Part shown: in pieces, positions 53,260 to 64,000 of the stretch
Numbering within the stretch: the stretch's first letter is position 1
Layout of the letters: every line of letters begins with the position of its first letter
NCBI RefSeq assembly: GCF_051014685.1
Contig: NW_027478762.1
Span: forward strand, 515,967-579,966
Direction: 5' to 3'
Origin: Ptiloglossa arizonensis
Taxonomy: Eukaryota > Arthropoda > Insecta > Hymenoptera > Colletidae
Length of the DNA: 64,000 bases
The notes under the pieces: model-generated
The model's input: the letters and a program-made list of their open reading frames with translations, nothing else
Told to the model about the DNA's origin: nothing
Databases searched by the model: none
Position numbers and translations under genes: made by a program

Positions 53260-54637
53260 GTCAATCCGTTCGCGAGATATGGGAGCTTGAAGTTAAGGAA
53301 TGGTTGAGAAACCATCAAAATTTTCGCAAGTCTGATTCTCGAAACAAATAACTACTATGGCCTAGGGGAAAAATACACGTACCGTTGTAATCGGACGAGT
53401 TTCTGGTTTCAGATGCAACAGGAATTTCTCGAGTTCGTCAATCCGTTCGCGAGATATGGGAGTTTGAAATTAAGGCACTGTTGAGAAACCAACAAAATTT
53501 GCGCAAGTCTGATACTCGAAACCAATAACAACAAAGGCTTGCGGGAAAAATACACATACCGTTGTAATCGGGAGAGTTTCTACATTCAGATGCAACAGAA
53601 ATTTTTCGGATTCGTCAATCCGTTCGCGAAATATGGGAGTTTGGACTTAAGGAATGTTTGAGAAACCATAAAAATTTTCGCAAGTCTGATACTCGAAACC
53701 AATAACTACAATGGCCAAGGGCAAAAATACACATACCGTTGTAATCGGACGAGTTTCTGGTTTCAGATGCAACAGGAATTTCTCGAGTTCGTCAATCCGT
53801 TCGCGAGATATGGCAGTTTGAAGTTAAGGAATGGTTGAGAAACCATCAAAATTAGCGCAATTCTGATACTCGAAACCAATAACAACAAAAGCTTGGGGGA
53901 AAAATACACATACCGTTGTAATCGGAAGTGCTTCTTCTTTCAAATGCAACAGGAAATAATCGAGTTCGTCAATCCGTTCGCGAGATATGGGAGTTTGAAG
54001 TTAAGGAGTGCTTGAGAAACCATCAAAATTTTCGCAAGTCTGATACTCGAAACCAATAACTACTATGGCCTAGGGCAAAAATACACATACCGTTGTAATC
54101 GGACGAGTTTCTGCTTTCAGATGCAACAGGAATTTCTCCAGTTCGTCAATCCGTTCGCGAGATATGGGAGTTTGAAATTAAGGAACTGTTGAGAAACCAT
54201 CAAAATTTTCGCAAGTCTGATACTCGAAACCAATAACTACTATGGCCTAGGGCAGAAATACACATACCGTTGTAATCGGACGAGTTTCTGCTTTCAGATG
54301 CAACAGGAATTTCTCGAGCTCGTCAATCCGTTCGCGAGATATGGGAGTTTGAAGTTAAGGAATGGTTGAGAAACCATCAAACTTTTCGCAAGTCTGATAC
54401 TGGAAGCCAATAACTGGAACGGCCTAGGGGAAAAGTACACCCACCATTGTAATCGGGCAAGTTTCTGCTTTTAGATGCAACAGGAATTTCTCGAGTTCGT
54501 CAATCCGTTCGCGAGATATGGGAGTTTGAAATTAAGGAACGGTTGAGAAACCATCAAAATTTTCGCAAGTCTGATACTCGAAACCAATAACTAATATGGC
54601 CCAGGGGAAAAATACACATACCTTTGTAATAGGGCGA
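53260..54637. repeat. 15-mer HOR, copy B (partial, about 8 monomers)
   Basis: Matches 50606-51983 at an offset of 2654 bp. The left joint is a hybrid monomer: its first half carries AACAGAAATTTTTCGG and its second half GAGCTTGAAG. The copy ends where TTTGTAATAGGGCGAG is followed by GCTTTTAGATGC instead of ACTTTCAGGTGC, the start of a single-monomer duplication. Confidence 0.85.
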
Positions 54638-54814
54638 GTTTCTGCTTTTAGATGCAACAGGAATTTCTCGAGTTCGTCAATCCGTTCGCGAGATATGGGA
54701 GTTTGAAATTAAGGAACGGTTGAGAAACCATCAAAATTTTCGCAAGTCTGATACTCGAAACCAATAACTAATATGGCCCAGGGGAAAAATACACATACCT
54801 TTGTAATAGGGCGA
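54461..54814. repeat. Two identical adjacent monomers (177 bp each)
   Basis: Positions 54461-54637 and 54638-54814 read identically, including the private variants GCTTTTAGATGC, AAGGAACGGTTGAG, ACTAATATGGCCC and AATAGGGCGAG. Adjacent monomers elsewhere usually differ at many sites, so this is probably a very recent single-monomer duplication or an assembly slip of one repeat. Confidence 0.9.
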
Positions 54815-57792
54815 GTTTCTACTTTCAGGTGCAACAGGAATTTCTCGAGTTCGTCAATTCTTTCGCGAGGTATCGGAGTTTGAAGTTAAGGAATGGTTGA
54901 GAAACCATCAAAATTTTCGCAAGTCTGATGCTCGAAACCAATAAACACTATGGCCTAGGGCAAAAATACACATACCGTTGTAATCGGGCGAGTTTATGCT
55001 TTCAGATGCAACAGGAATTTCTCGAGCTCGTCAATCCGTTCGCGAGATATGGGAGTTTGAAGTTAAGGAATGGTTGAGAAACCATCAAACTTTTCGCAAG
55101 TCTGATACTGGAAGCCAATAACTGGAACGGCCTAGGGGAAAAGTACACACACCATTGTAATCGGGCAAGTTTCTGCTTTTAGATGCAACAGGAATTTCTC
55201 GAGTTCGTCAATCCGTTCGCGAGATATGGGAGTTTGAAATTAAGGAACGGTTGAGAAACCATCAAAATTTTCGCAAGTCTGATACTCGAAACCAATAACT
55301 ACTATGGCCGAGGGGAAAAATACACATACCTTTGTAATCGGGCGAGTTTCTACTTTCAGATGCAACAGGAATTTCTCGAGTTCGTCAATTCTTTCGCGAG
55401 GTATCGGAGTTTGAAGTTAAGGAATGGTTGAGAAACCATCAAAATTTTCGCATGTTTGATACTCGAAACCAATAATTACTATGGCCTAGGGGAAAAATAC
55501 ACATACCGTTGTAATTGGGAGAGTTTCTACTTTCGGATGCAACAGGAATTTCTCGAATTCGTCAATCCGTTCGCGAGATATGGGAGCTTGAAATTAAGGA
55601 ATGGTTGAGAAACCATCAAAATTTTCGCAAGTTTGATACTCGAAACCAATAACTACTATGGCCTAGGGGAAAAATACACATCCCGTTGTAATCGGTGGAG
55701 TTTCTACTTTCAAATGCAACAGGAAATAATCGAGTTCGTCAATCCGTTCGCGAGATATGGTAGTTTGAAGTTAAGGAATGGTTGAGAAACCATCAAAATT
55801 TTCGAAAGTTTGATACTCGTAACCAATAACTACTATGGCCTAGGGCAAAAATACACATACCTTTGTAATCGGACGAGTTTCTGCTCTCAGATGCAACAGG
55901 AATTTCTCGAGTTCGTCAATCCGTTCGCGAGATATGGGAGTTTGAAGTTAAGGAATGGTTGAGAAACCATCAAAAAATTCGCAAGTCTGAATCTCGAAAC
56001 CGATAACTACATTGGCCTGGGGGAAAAATACACATACCGTTGTAATCGGGAGAGTTTCTACTTTCAGATGCAACAGAAATTTTTCGGATTCGTCATTCCC
56101 TTCGCGAAATATGGGAATTTGGAGTTAAGGAATGGTTGAGAAACCATAAAAATTTTCGCAAGTCTGACACTCGAAACCAATAAATGGACTGGCCTAGGGG
56201 AAAAGTACACACACCGTTGTAATCGGACGAGTTTCTGGTTTCACATGCAACAGGAATTTCTCGAGTTCGCCAATCCGTTCGCGAGATATGGGAGTTTGAA
56301 GTTAAGGAATGGTTCAGAAACCATCAAAATTTTCGCAAGTCCGATACTCGAAACCAATAACTACCATGGCCTAGGGGAAAAATGCACATACCTTTGTAAT
56401 CGGGAGAGTTTCTACTTAAAGATTCAACCGGAATTTCTCGAGTTCGTCAATCCGTTCGCGTGATATGGGAGTTTGAAGTTAAGGAATGGTTGAGAAACCA
56501 TCAAATTTTTCGCAAGTTTGATACTCGAAACCTATAACTACAATGGCCTAGGGGAAAAATACACATACCGTTGTAATCGGGAGAGTTTCTACTTTCAGAT
56601 GCAACAGAAATTTTTCGGATTCGTCATTCCCTTCGCGAAATATGGGAGTTTGGAGTTAAAGAATGGTTGAGAAACCACCAAATTTTTCGCAAGTTTGATA
56701 CTCGAAACCAATAACTACCATGGGTCTAGGGCAAAAATACACATACCTTTGTAATCGGACGAGTTTCTGGTTTCAGATGCAACAGGAATTTCTCGAGTTC
56801 GTCAATCCGTTCGCGAGATATGGTAGTTTGAAATTAAGGCACTGTTGAGAAACCATCAAAATTTTCGCAAGCCTGATACTCGAAACCAATAACAACAAAG
56901 GCTTGGGGGAAAAATACACATACCGTTGTAATCGGGAGAGTTTCTTCTTCCAGATGCAACAGGAATTTCTCGAGTTCGTCAATCCGTTCGCGAGATATGG
57001 GAGTTTGAAGTTAAGGAATGGTTGAGAAACCATCAAAATTTTCGCAAGTTTGATACTCGAAACCAATAACTACTATGGCCTAGGGGAAAAATACACATAC
57101 CGTTGTAATTGGCAGAGTTTCTACTTTCGGATGCAACAGGAATTTCTCGAGTTCGTCAATCCGTTCGCGAAATATGGGAGTTTGCCGTTAAGGAATGGTT
57201 GAGAAACCATAAAAATTTTCGCAAGTCTGACACTCGAAACCAATAACTACAATGGCCTAGGGCAAAAATACACATACCGTTGTAATCGGACGAGTTTCTG
57301 ATTTCACTTTCTGATTTCACATGCAACAGGAATTTCTCGAGTTCGCCAATCCGTTCGCGAGATATGGGAGTTTGAAGTTAATGAATGGTTCAGAAACCAT
57401 CAAAATTTTCGCAAGTCCGATACTCGAAACCAATAACTACCATGGCCTAGGGGAAAAATGCACATACCTTTGTAATCGGGAGAGTTTCTACTTCCAGTTT
57501 CAACCGGAATTTCTCGAGTTCGTCAATCCGTTCGCGAGATATGGGAGTTTGAAATTAAGGCACTGTTGAGAAACCATCAAAATTTTCGCAAGTCTGATAC
57601 TCGAAACCAATAACAACAGAGGCTTGGTGGAAAAATACACATACCGTTGTAATCGGGAGAGGTTCTTCTTCCAGAAGCAACAGGAATTTCTCGAGTTCGT
57701 CAATCCGTTCGCGAGATATGGGAGTTCGAAGTTAAGGAATGGTTGAGAAACCATCAAAATTTTCGCAAGTTTGATACTCGAAACCAATAACT
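54815..57792. repeat. Irregular satellite block with a 708-bp tetramer echo
   Basis: The monomer with CTCGAGCTCGTC recurs from 54316 to 55024, a spacing of 708 bp or four monomers, followed by the same GATACTGGAAGCC monomer. After about 55400 the monomers are mixed. Segment 56245-56463 resembles 58901-59119. A 13-bp local duplication lies at 57295-57320. From 57321 the sequence follows 26692 onward. Confidence 0.82.
57295..57320. repeat. 13-bp direct duplication within a monomer
   Basis: TTTCTGATTTCAC occurs twice in a row, at 57295-57307 and 57308-57320, where other monomers have a single TTTCTGGTTTCAC before ATGCAACAGG. It is the only short tandem duplication I noticed inside a monomer. 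It may be a replication slip or a consensus artefact; it lies 470 bp from the scrambled segment downstream. Confidence 0.9.
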
Positions 57793-58000
57793 TGCTAGAA
57801 CCGTTGGTAATTGGGAGTTAGTTTCTACTTTCGGATGATAGGGCTTGCGAGTTCAGGATTTCTCGTGTGCGGATATCGTCGAGTTTATGGGGAAGCGTTT
57901 GAGTATGATGGTTTGGGTTGTTACCTGATATTGTCATGGATGAAGCAGTTTAATTGACTATTGGACTAGGGGAAAATTATACTTACGTTGTATGCGGAGT
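57793..58000. other. Scrambled, poorly matching satellite segment
   Basis: After CCAATAAC the sequence stops matching any monomer well and recovers at GTTTCAACTTTCAG. Islands of satellite remain: GGTAATTGGGAG, TTTCTACTTTCGGATG, GATTTCTCG and GGACTAGGGGAAAATTATAC. Between them the order of landmarks is kept but with dense substitutions, insertions and deletions and an excess of G and T. The clean counterpart is 27155-27384, and both flanks are colinear with it. The segment is 217 bp from CCAATAAC to AGTTTCAACT against 230 bp in the counterpart, and the offset between flanks shifts by the same 13 bp (30629 to 30616). Most likely an unpolished read patch at a contig join; a decayed or mutated stretch is less likely. 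Confidence 0.85.
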
Positions 58001-61000
58001 AGTTTCAACTTTCAGATGCAACAGGAATTTCTCGAGTTCGTCAATCCGTTCGCGAGATATGGGAGTTTGAAGTTAAGGAATGGTTGAGAAACCATCAAAA
58101 TTTTGGCAATTCTGATGCTAGAAACGAATAACTGGAATGACCTACGGGAAAAGTACACACACCATTGTAATCGGTGGAGTTTCTACTTTCAAATGCAACA
58201 GGAAATAATCGAGTTCGTCAATCCGTTCGCGAGATATGGGAGTTTGAAGTTATGGAATGGTTGAGAAACCATCAAAATTTTCGCAAGTTTGATACTCGTA
58301 ACCAATAACTACTATGGCCTAGGGCAAAAATACATATACCTTTGTAATCGGACGAGTTTCTGGTTTCAGATGCAACAGGAATTTCTCGACTTTGTCAATC
58401 CGTTCGCGAGATATGGGAGCTTGAAGTTAAGGAATGGTTGAGAAACCATCAAAATTTTCGCAAGTCTGATTCTCGAAACCAATAACTACTATGGCATAGG
58501 GCAAAAATACACGTACCGTTGTAATCGGACGAGTTTCTGGTTTCTGATGCAACAGGAATTTCTCGAGTTCGTCAATCCGTTCGCGAGATATGGGAGTTTG
58601 ATGTTAAGGAATGGTTGAGAAACCATCAAATTTTTCGCAAATTTGATACTCGAAACCTATAACTACAATGGCCTAGGGGAAAAATAGACATACCGTTGTA
58701 ATCGGGAGAGTATCTACTTTCAGATGCAACAGAAATTTTTCGGATTCGTCAATCCCTTCGCGAAATATGGGAGTTTGGAGTTAAGGAATGGTTGAGAAAC
58801 CATAAAAATTTTCGCAAGTCTGACAATCGAAACCAATAACTGGACTGGCCTAGGGGAAAAGTACACACACCGTTGTAATCGGACGAGTTTCTGGTTTCAC
58901 ATGCAACAGGAATTTCTCGAGTTCGCCAATCCGTTCGCGAGATATGGGAGTTTGAAGTTAAGGAATGGTTCAGAAACCATCAAAATTTTCGCAAGTCCGA
59001 TACTCGAAACCAATAACTACCATGGCCTAGGGGAAAAATGCACATACCTTTGTAATCGGGAGAGTTTCTACTTCCAGATTCAACCGGAATTTCTCGAGTT
59101 CGTCAATCCGTTCGCGAGATATGGGAGTTTGATGTTAAGGAATGGTTGAGAAACCATCAAAGTTTTCGCAATTCTGATGCTAGGAACGAATAACTGGAAT
59201 GACTGAGGGGAAAAGTACACACACCATTGTAATCGGTCGAGTTTCTACCTTCAGATGCAACAGGAAATAATCGAGTTCGCCAATCCGATCGCGAGATATG
59301 GGAGTTTGAAGTTAAGGAATGGTTGAGAAACCATCACAATTTTCGCAAGTCTGATACTCGACCCATAATTACTATGGCCTAGGGCAAAAATACACATACC
59401 TTTGTAATAGGGCGAGTTTCTGCTTTCAGATGCAATAGGAAATTCTCGAGTTCATTAATCCGTTCGCGAGATATGGGAGTTTGAAGTTTAGGAATGGTTG
59501 AGAAACCATCAAAATTTTCGCTGGTCTGATACTCGAAACCAATAACTGGAATGGCCTAGGGCAAAAATACACATACCGTTGTAATCGGACGAGTTTCTGG
59601 TTTCACATGCAACAGGAAATAATCGAGTTCGCCAATCCGTTCGCGAGATATGGGAGTTTGAAGTTAAGGAATGGTTGAGAAACCATCAAAATTTTCGCAA
59701 GTTTGATACTCGTAACCAATAACTACTATGGCCTAGGGCAAAAATACATATACCTTTGTAATCGGACGAGTTTCTGGTTTCAGATGCAACAGGAATTTCT
59801 CGACTTTGTCAATCCGTTCGCGAGATATGGGAGCTTGAAGTTAAGGAATGGTTGAGAAACCATCAAAATTTTCGCAAGTCTGATTCTCGAAACCAATATC
59901 TACTATGGCATAGGGCAAAAATACACGTACCGTTGTAATCGGACGAGTTTCTGGTTTCTGATGCAACAGGAATTTCTCGAGTTCGTCAATCCGTTCGCGA
60001 GGTATGGGAGTTTGAAGTTAAGGAATGGTTGAGAAACCATCACAATTTTCGCAAGTCTGATACTCGACCCATAATTACTATGGCCTAGGGCAAAAATACA
60101 CATACCTTTGTAATAGGGCGAGTTTCTGCTTTCAGATGCAATAGGAAATTCTCGAGTTCATTAATCCGTTCGCGAGATATGGGAGTTTGAAGTTTAGGAA
60201 TGGTTGAGAAACCATCAAAATTTTCGCTGTTCTGATACTCGAAACCAATAACTGGAATGGCCTAGGGCAAAAATACACATACCGTTGTAATCGGACGAGT
60301 TTCTGGTTTCACATGCAACAGGAATTTCTCGAGTTCGCCAATCCGTTGGCGAGATATGGGAGTTTGAAGTTAATGAATGGTTCAGAAACCATCAAAATTT
60401 TCGCAAGTCCGATACTCGGAACCAATAACTACCATGGCCTAGGGGAAAAATGCACATACCTTTGTAAGCGGGAGAGTTTCTACTTCCAGTTTCAACCGGA
60501 ATTTCTCGAGTTCGTCAATCCGTTCGCGAGATATGGGAGTTTGAAATTAAGGCACTGTTGAGAAACCATCAAAATTTTCGCAAGTCTGATACTCGAAACC
60601 AATAACAACAAAGGCTTGGGGGGAAAATACACATACCGTTGTAATCGGGAGAGGTTCTTCTTCCAGATGCAACAGGAATTTCTCGAGTTCGTCAATCCGT
60701 TCGCGAGATATGGGAGTTTGAAGTTAAGGAATGGTTGAGAAACCATCAAAATTTTCGTAAGTCTGATTCTCGAAACCAATAACTACTATGGCCTAGGGCA
60801 AAAAGACACGTACCGTTGTAATCGGACGAGTTTCTGGTTTCAGATGCAACAGGAATTTCTCGAGTTCGTCAATCCGTTCGCGAGATATGGGAGTTTGAAG
60901 TTAAGGAATGGTTGAGAAACAATCAAAATTTTCGCAAGTCTGATACTCGAAACCTATAACTACAATGGCCTAGGGGAAAAATACACATACCTTTGTAATC

Positions 61001-64000
61001 GGTCGAGTTTCTACTTTCAGATGCAATAGGAATTTCTCGAGTTTGTCAATCCGTTCGCGAGATATGGGAGTTTGAAGTTAAGGAATGGTTGAGAAACAAT
61101 CAAAATTTTGGCAATTCTGATACTCGAAACCAATTTCTACTATGGCCTAGGGGAAAAATACACATACCGTTGTAATCGGACGAGTTTCTGGTTTCACATG
61201 CAACAGGAATTTCTCGAGTTCGTCAATCCGTTCGCGAGATATGGGAGTTTGAAGTTAAGGAATGGTTGAGAAACCATCAAAATTTTGGCAATTCTGATGC
61301 TAGAAACGAATAACTGGAATGACCTAGGGGAAAAGTACACACACCATTCTAATCGGTGGAGTTTCTACTTTCAAATGCAACAGGAAATAATCGGATTCGT
61401 CAATCCGTTCGCGAGATATGGGAGTTTGAGGTTAAGGAATGGTTGAGAAACCACCAAATTTTTCGCAAGTTTGATACTCGAAACCAATAACTACCATGGG
61501 TCTAGGGCAAAAATACACATACCTTTGTAATCGGACGAGTTTCTGGTTTCAGATGCAACAGGAATTTCTAGAGTTCGTCAATCCGTTCGCGAGATATGGG
61601 AGCTTGAAGTTAAGGAATGGTTGAGAAACCATCAAAATTTTCGCAAGTCTGATTCTCGAAACAAATAACTACTATGGCCTAGGGCGAAAATACACGTACC
61701 GTTGTAATCGGACGAGTTTCTGGTTTCAGATGCAACAGGAATTTCTCGAGTTCGTCAATCCGTTCGCGAGATATGGGAGTTTGAAGTTAAGGAATGGTTG
61801 AGAAACCATCAAAATTTTGGCAATTCTGATGCTAGAAACGAATAACTGGAATGACCTAGGGGAAAAGTACACACACCATTCTAATCGGTGGAGTTTCTAC
61901 TTTCAAATGCAACAGGAAATAATCGGATTCGTCAATCCGTTCGCGAGATATGGGAGTTTGAAGTTAAGGAATGGTTGAGAAACCATCACAATTTTCGCAA
62001 GTCTGATACTCGAAACCAATAATTACTATGGCCTAGGGCAAAAATACACATACCTTTGTAATAGGGCGAGTTTCTGCTTTCAGATGCAATAGGAAATTCT
62101 CGAGTTCATTAATCCGTTCGCGAGATATGGGAATTTGAAGTTAAGGAATGGTTGAGAAACCATCAAAATTTTCGCTGGTCTGATACTCGAAACCAATAAC
62201 TGGAATGGCCTAGGGCAAAAATACACATACCGTTGTAATCGGACGAGTTTCTGGTTTCACATGCAACAGGAATTTCTCGAGTTCGCCAATCCGTTCGCGA
62301 GATATGGGAGTTTGAAGTTAATGAATGGTTCAGAAACCATCAAAATTTTCGCAAGTCCGATACTCGGAACCAATAACTACCATGGCCTAGGGGAAAAATG
62401 CACATACCTTTGTAAGCGGGAGAGTTTCTACTTCCAGTTTCAACCGGAATTTCTCGAGTTCGTCAATCCGTTCGCGAGATATGGGAGTTTGAAATTAAGG
62501 CACTGTTGAGAAACCATCAAAATTTTCGCAAGTCTGATACTCGAAACCAATAACAACAAAGGCTTGGGGGAAAAATACACATACCGTTGTAATCGGGAGA
62601 GGTTCTTCTTCCAGATGCAACAGGAATTTCTCGAGTTCGTCAATCCGTTCGCGAGATATGGGAGTTTGAAGTTAAGGAATGGTTGAGAAACCATCAAAAT
62701 TTTCGCAAGTTTGATACTCGTAACCAATAACTACTATGGCCTAGGGCAAAAATACATATACCGTTGTAATCGGACGAGTTTCTGGTTTCAGATGCAACAG
62801 GAATTTCTCGAGTTCGTCAATCCGTTCGCGAGATATGGGAGCTTGAAGTTAAGGAATGGTTGAGAAACCATCAAAATTTTCGCAAGTCTGATTCTCGAAA
62901 CCAATAACTACTATGGCCTAGGGCAAAAAGACACGTACCGTTGTAATCGGACGAGTTTCTGGTTTCAGATGCAACAGGAATTTCTCGTGTTCGTCAATCC
63001 GTTCGCGAGATATGGGAGTTTGATGTTAAGGAATGGTTGAGAAACCATCAAATTTTTCGCAAGTTTGATACTCGAAACCTATAACTACAATGGCCTAGGG
63101 GAAAAATACACATACCTTTGTAATCGGTCGAGTTTCTACTTTCAGATGCAACAGGAATTTCTCGAGTTTGTCAATCCGTTCGCGAGATATTGGAGTTTGA
63201 AGTTAAGGAATGGTTGAGAAACAATCAAAATTTTGGCAATTCTGATACTCGAAACCAATTTCTACTATGGCCTAGGGGAAAAATACACATACCGTTGTTA
63301 TCGGACGAGTTTCAACTTTCAGATGCAACAGGAATTTCTGGAGTTCGTCAATCCGTTCGCGAGATATGGGAGTTTGAAGTTAAGGAATGGTTGAGAAACC
63401 ACCAAATTTTTCGCAAGTTTGATACTCGAAACCAATAACTACAATGGCCTAGGGGAAAAATACTCATACCGTTGTAATCGGGAGAGTTTCTGCTTTCCGA
63501 TGCAACAGAAATTTTTCGGATTCGTCAATCCGTTCGCGAGATATGGGAGTTTGAAGTTAAAGAATGGTTGCGAAACCACCAAATTTTTCGCAAGTTTGAT
63601 ACTCGAAACCAATAACTACCATGGGTCTAGGGCAAAAATACACATACCTTTGTAATCGGACGAGTTCCTGGTTTCAGATGCAACAGGAATTTCTCGAGTT
63701 CGTCAATCCGTTCGCGAGATATGGTAGTTTGAAATTAAGGCACTGTTGAGAAACCATCAAAATTTTCGCAAGCCTGATACTCGAAACCAATAACAACAAA
63801 GCCTTGGGGGAAAAATACACATACCGTTGTAATCGGGAGAGGTTCTTCTTCCAGATGCAACAGGAATTTCTCGAGTTCGTCAATCCGTTCGCGAGATATG
63901 GGAGTTTGAAGTTAAGGAATGGTTGAGAAACCATCAAAATTTTGGCAATTCTGATGCTAGAAACGAATAACTGGAATGACCTAGGGTAAAAGTACACACA
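58001..64000. repeat. Irregular block with 3-, 4- and 8-monomer local duplications
   Basis: About 34 monomers. A tetramer is duplicated near 59321 and 60027, sharing a 2-bp deletion (CTCGACCCATAATTAC) at 706 bp spacing. GGCATAGGGC with GGTTTCTGATGC recurs at 58494 and 59908, about eight monomers apart. A trimer recurs near 61261 and 61793, sharing CACCATTCTAATCGG and GGAAATAATCGGATTCG. The ATGAATGGTTCAG to GGCACTGTTGAG segment at 60313-60560 returns at 62261-62508. The window ends mid-monomer with no sign of the array edge. Confidence 0.82.

Larger units (their letters stand above)
1..64000. repeat. 177-bp satellite DNA array, head to tail, about 360 monomers
   Basis: Every part of the window reads as the same unit of 177 bp. 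Landmarks recur in fixed order in each monomer: GAGATATGGGAG, then GGAATGGTTGAG, CAAAATTTTCGC, CTCGAAACCAATAAC, GGCCTAGGG, TTGTAATCGG, TTTCAGATGCAACAGG, TTTCTCGAGTTCGTC and CCGTTCGCGAG. Distances between identical markers are multiples of 177 (531, 1239, 1416) or differ from one by a few bases. The unit is about 42% GC by hand count. I saw no inverted monomer and no inserted foreign sequence. Satellites of this size arranged in higher-order repeats are typical of eukaryotic centromeres; the centromeric role is inference from length and organisation. The family was not recognised and species is not assigned. Both ends are cut mid-monomer, so the array is longer than the window. Confidence 0.98.

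Noticed and set aside
57793..58000. Inserted transposon fragment or foreign gene
   Set aside because: Satellite landmarks keep their order inside the segment, its length is close to the missing 230 bp, and no terminal repeats or target duplication are seen.
63674..63997. Open frame of 107 codons on the minus strand, hydrophobic in places, with similar frames of about 97 codons elsewhere
   Set aside because: It is the reverse complement of the same monomers. Its length depends on single substitutions, and equivalents appear wherever the same monomer pair is present.
1..64000. CRISPR array (regular direct repeats)
   Set aside because: The repeated unit is the full 177 bp with no unique spacers, and no cas gene is present.
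1..64000. Tandem protein-coding repeat (e.g. a giant repetitive surface protein)
   Set aside because: A stop codon occurs in the plus-strand frame of nearly every monomer and frame-breaking indels are tolerated.
1..64000. Assignment to a named satellite family (human alpha, Arabidopsis CEN178, Brassica CentBr)
   Set aside because: The length is similar but I could not recognise the sequence motifs of these families in the monomer; a species call would be a guess.
1..64000. tRNA or rRNA genes
   Set aside because: No cloverleaf or conserved rRNA stretch was noticed; the repeat has no tRNA-like A and B box arrangement that I could support.

Overview
The whole window is one uninterrupted satellite DNA array. 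A monomer of 177 bp is repeated head to tail about 360 times, always in the same orientation, and both window edges fall inside a monomer, so the array continues on both sides. I see no protein-coding gene, RNA gene, transposon, CRISPR array or operon. The longest open frames (about 60-109 codons) are products of the repeat itself: 177 is divisible by 3, so each monomer reads the same frame. A kilobase-scale array with this monomer length, higher-order repeats (HORs) and no inserted genes or transposons points to eukaryotic centromeric or pericentromeric heterochromatin, probably from a long-read assembly. I do not recognise the monomer and do not name a species. The length resembles known centromere satellites (human alpha 171 bp, Arabidopsis about 178 bp), but length alone is weak evidence.

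Layout. 1-3330: mixed monomers. 3331-7220: two tandem copies of a 1945-bp 11-mer, followed by a 531-bp trimer echo. 8703-9764: a 531-bp trimer in tandem. 9765-13929: mixed monomers. 13930-22813: the most regular HOR, a 10-mer of about 1777 bp nested in a 25-mer of about 4440 bp present twice. 22814-25526: decaying edge of that HOR with a 714-bp tetramer. At about 25527 the monomer composition switches. 29042-31519: a 1239-bp 7-mer in tandem. 30394-45420: three versions of a 5.5-6.4 kb unit that differ by whole-monomer gains and losses. 46217-50773: a 2300-bp 13-mer in tandem. 50606-54637: a 2654-bp 15-mer, second copy partial. 54461-54814: two identical adjacent monomers. 54815-64000: mixed monomers with local 3-mer, 4-mer and 8-mer duplications.

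Two stretches look like sequence-quality problems rather than biology: a cluster of single-base, mostly homopolymer indels at about 16833-20121, and about 210 bp of scrambled satellite at about 57793-58000. Within the monomer, the most suggestive elements are a perfect 6-bp dyad with a GAGA loop and a 17-bp site matching 7 of the 9 core bases of the CENP-B box. The site sits in the segment that differs most between monomer types. All copy relationships were read by eye from shared marker variants and coordinate offsets; no alignment was run.
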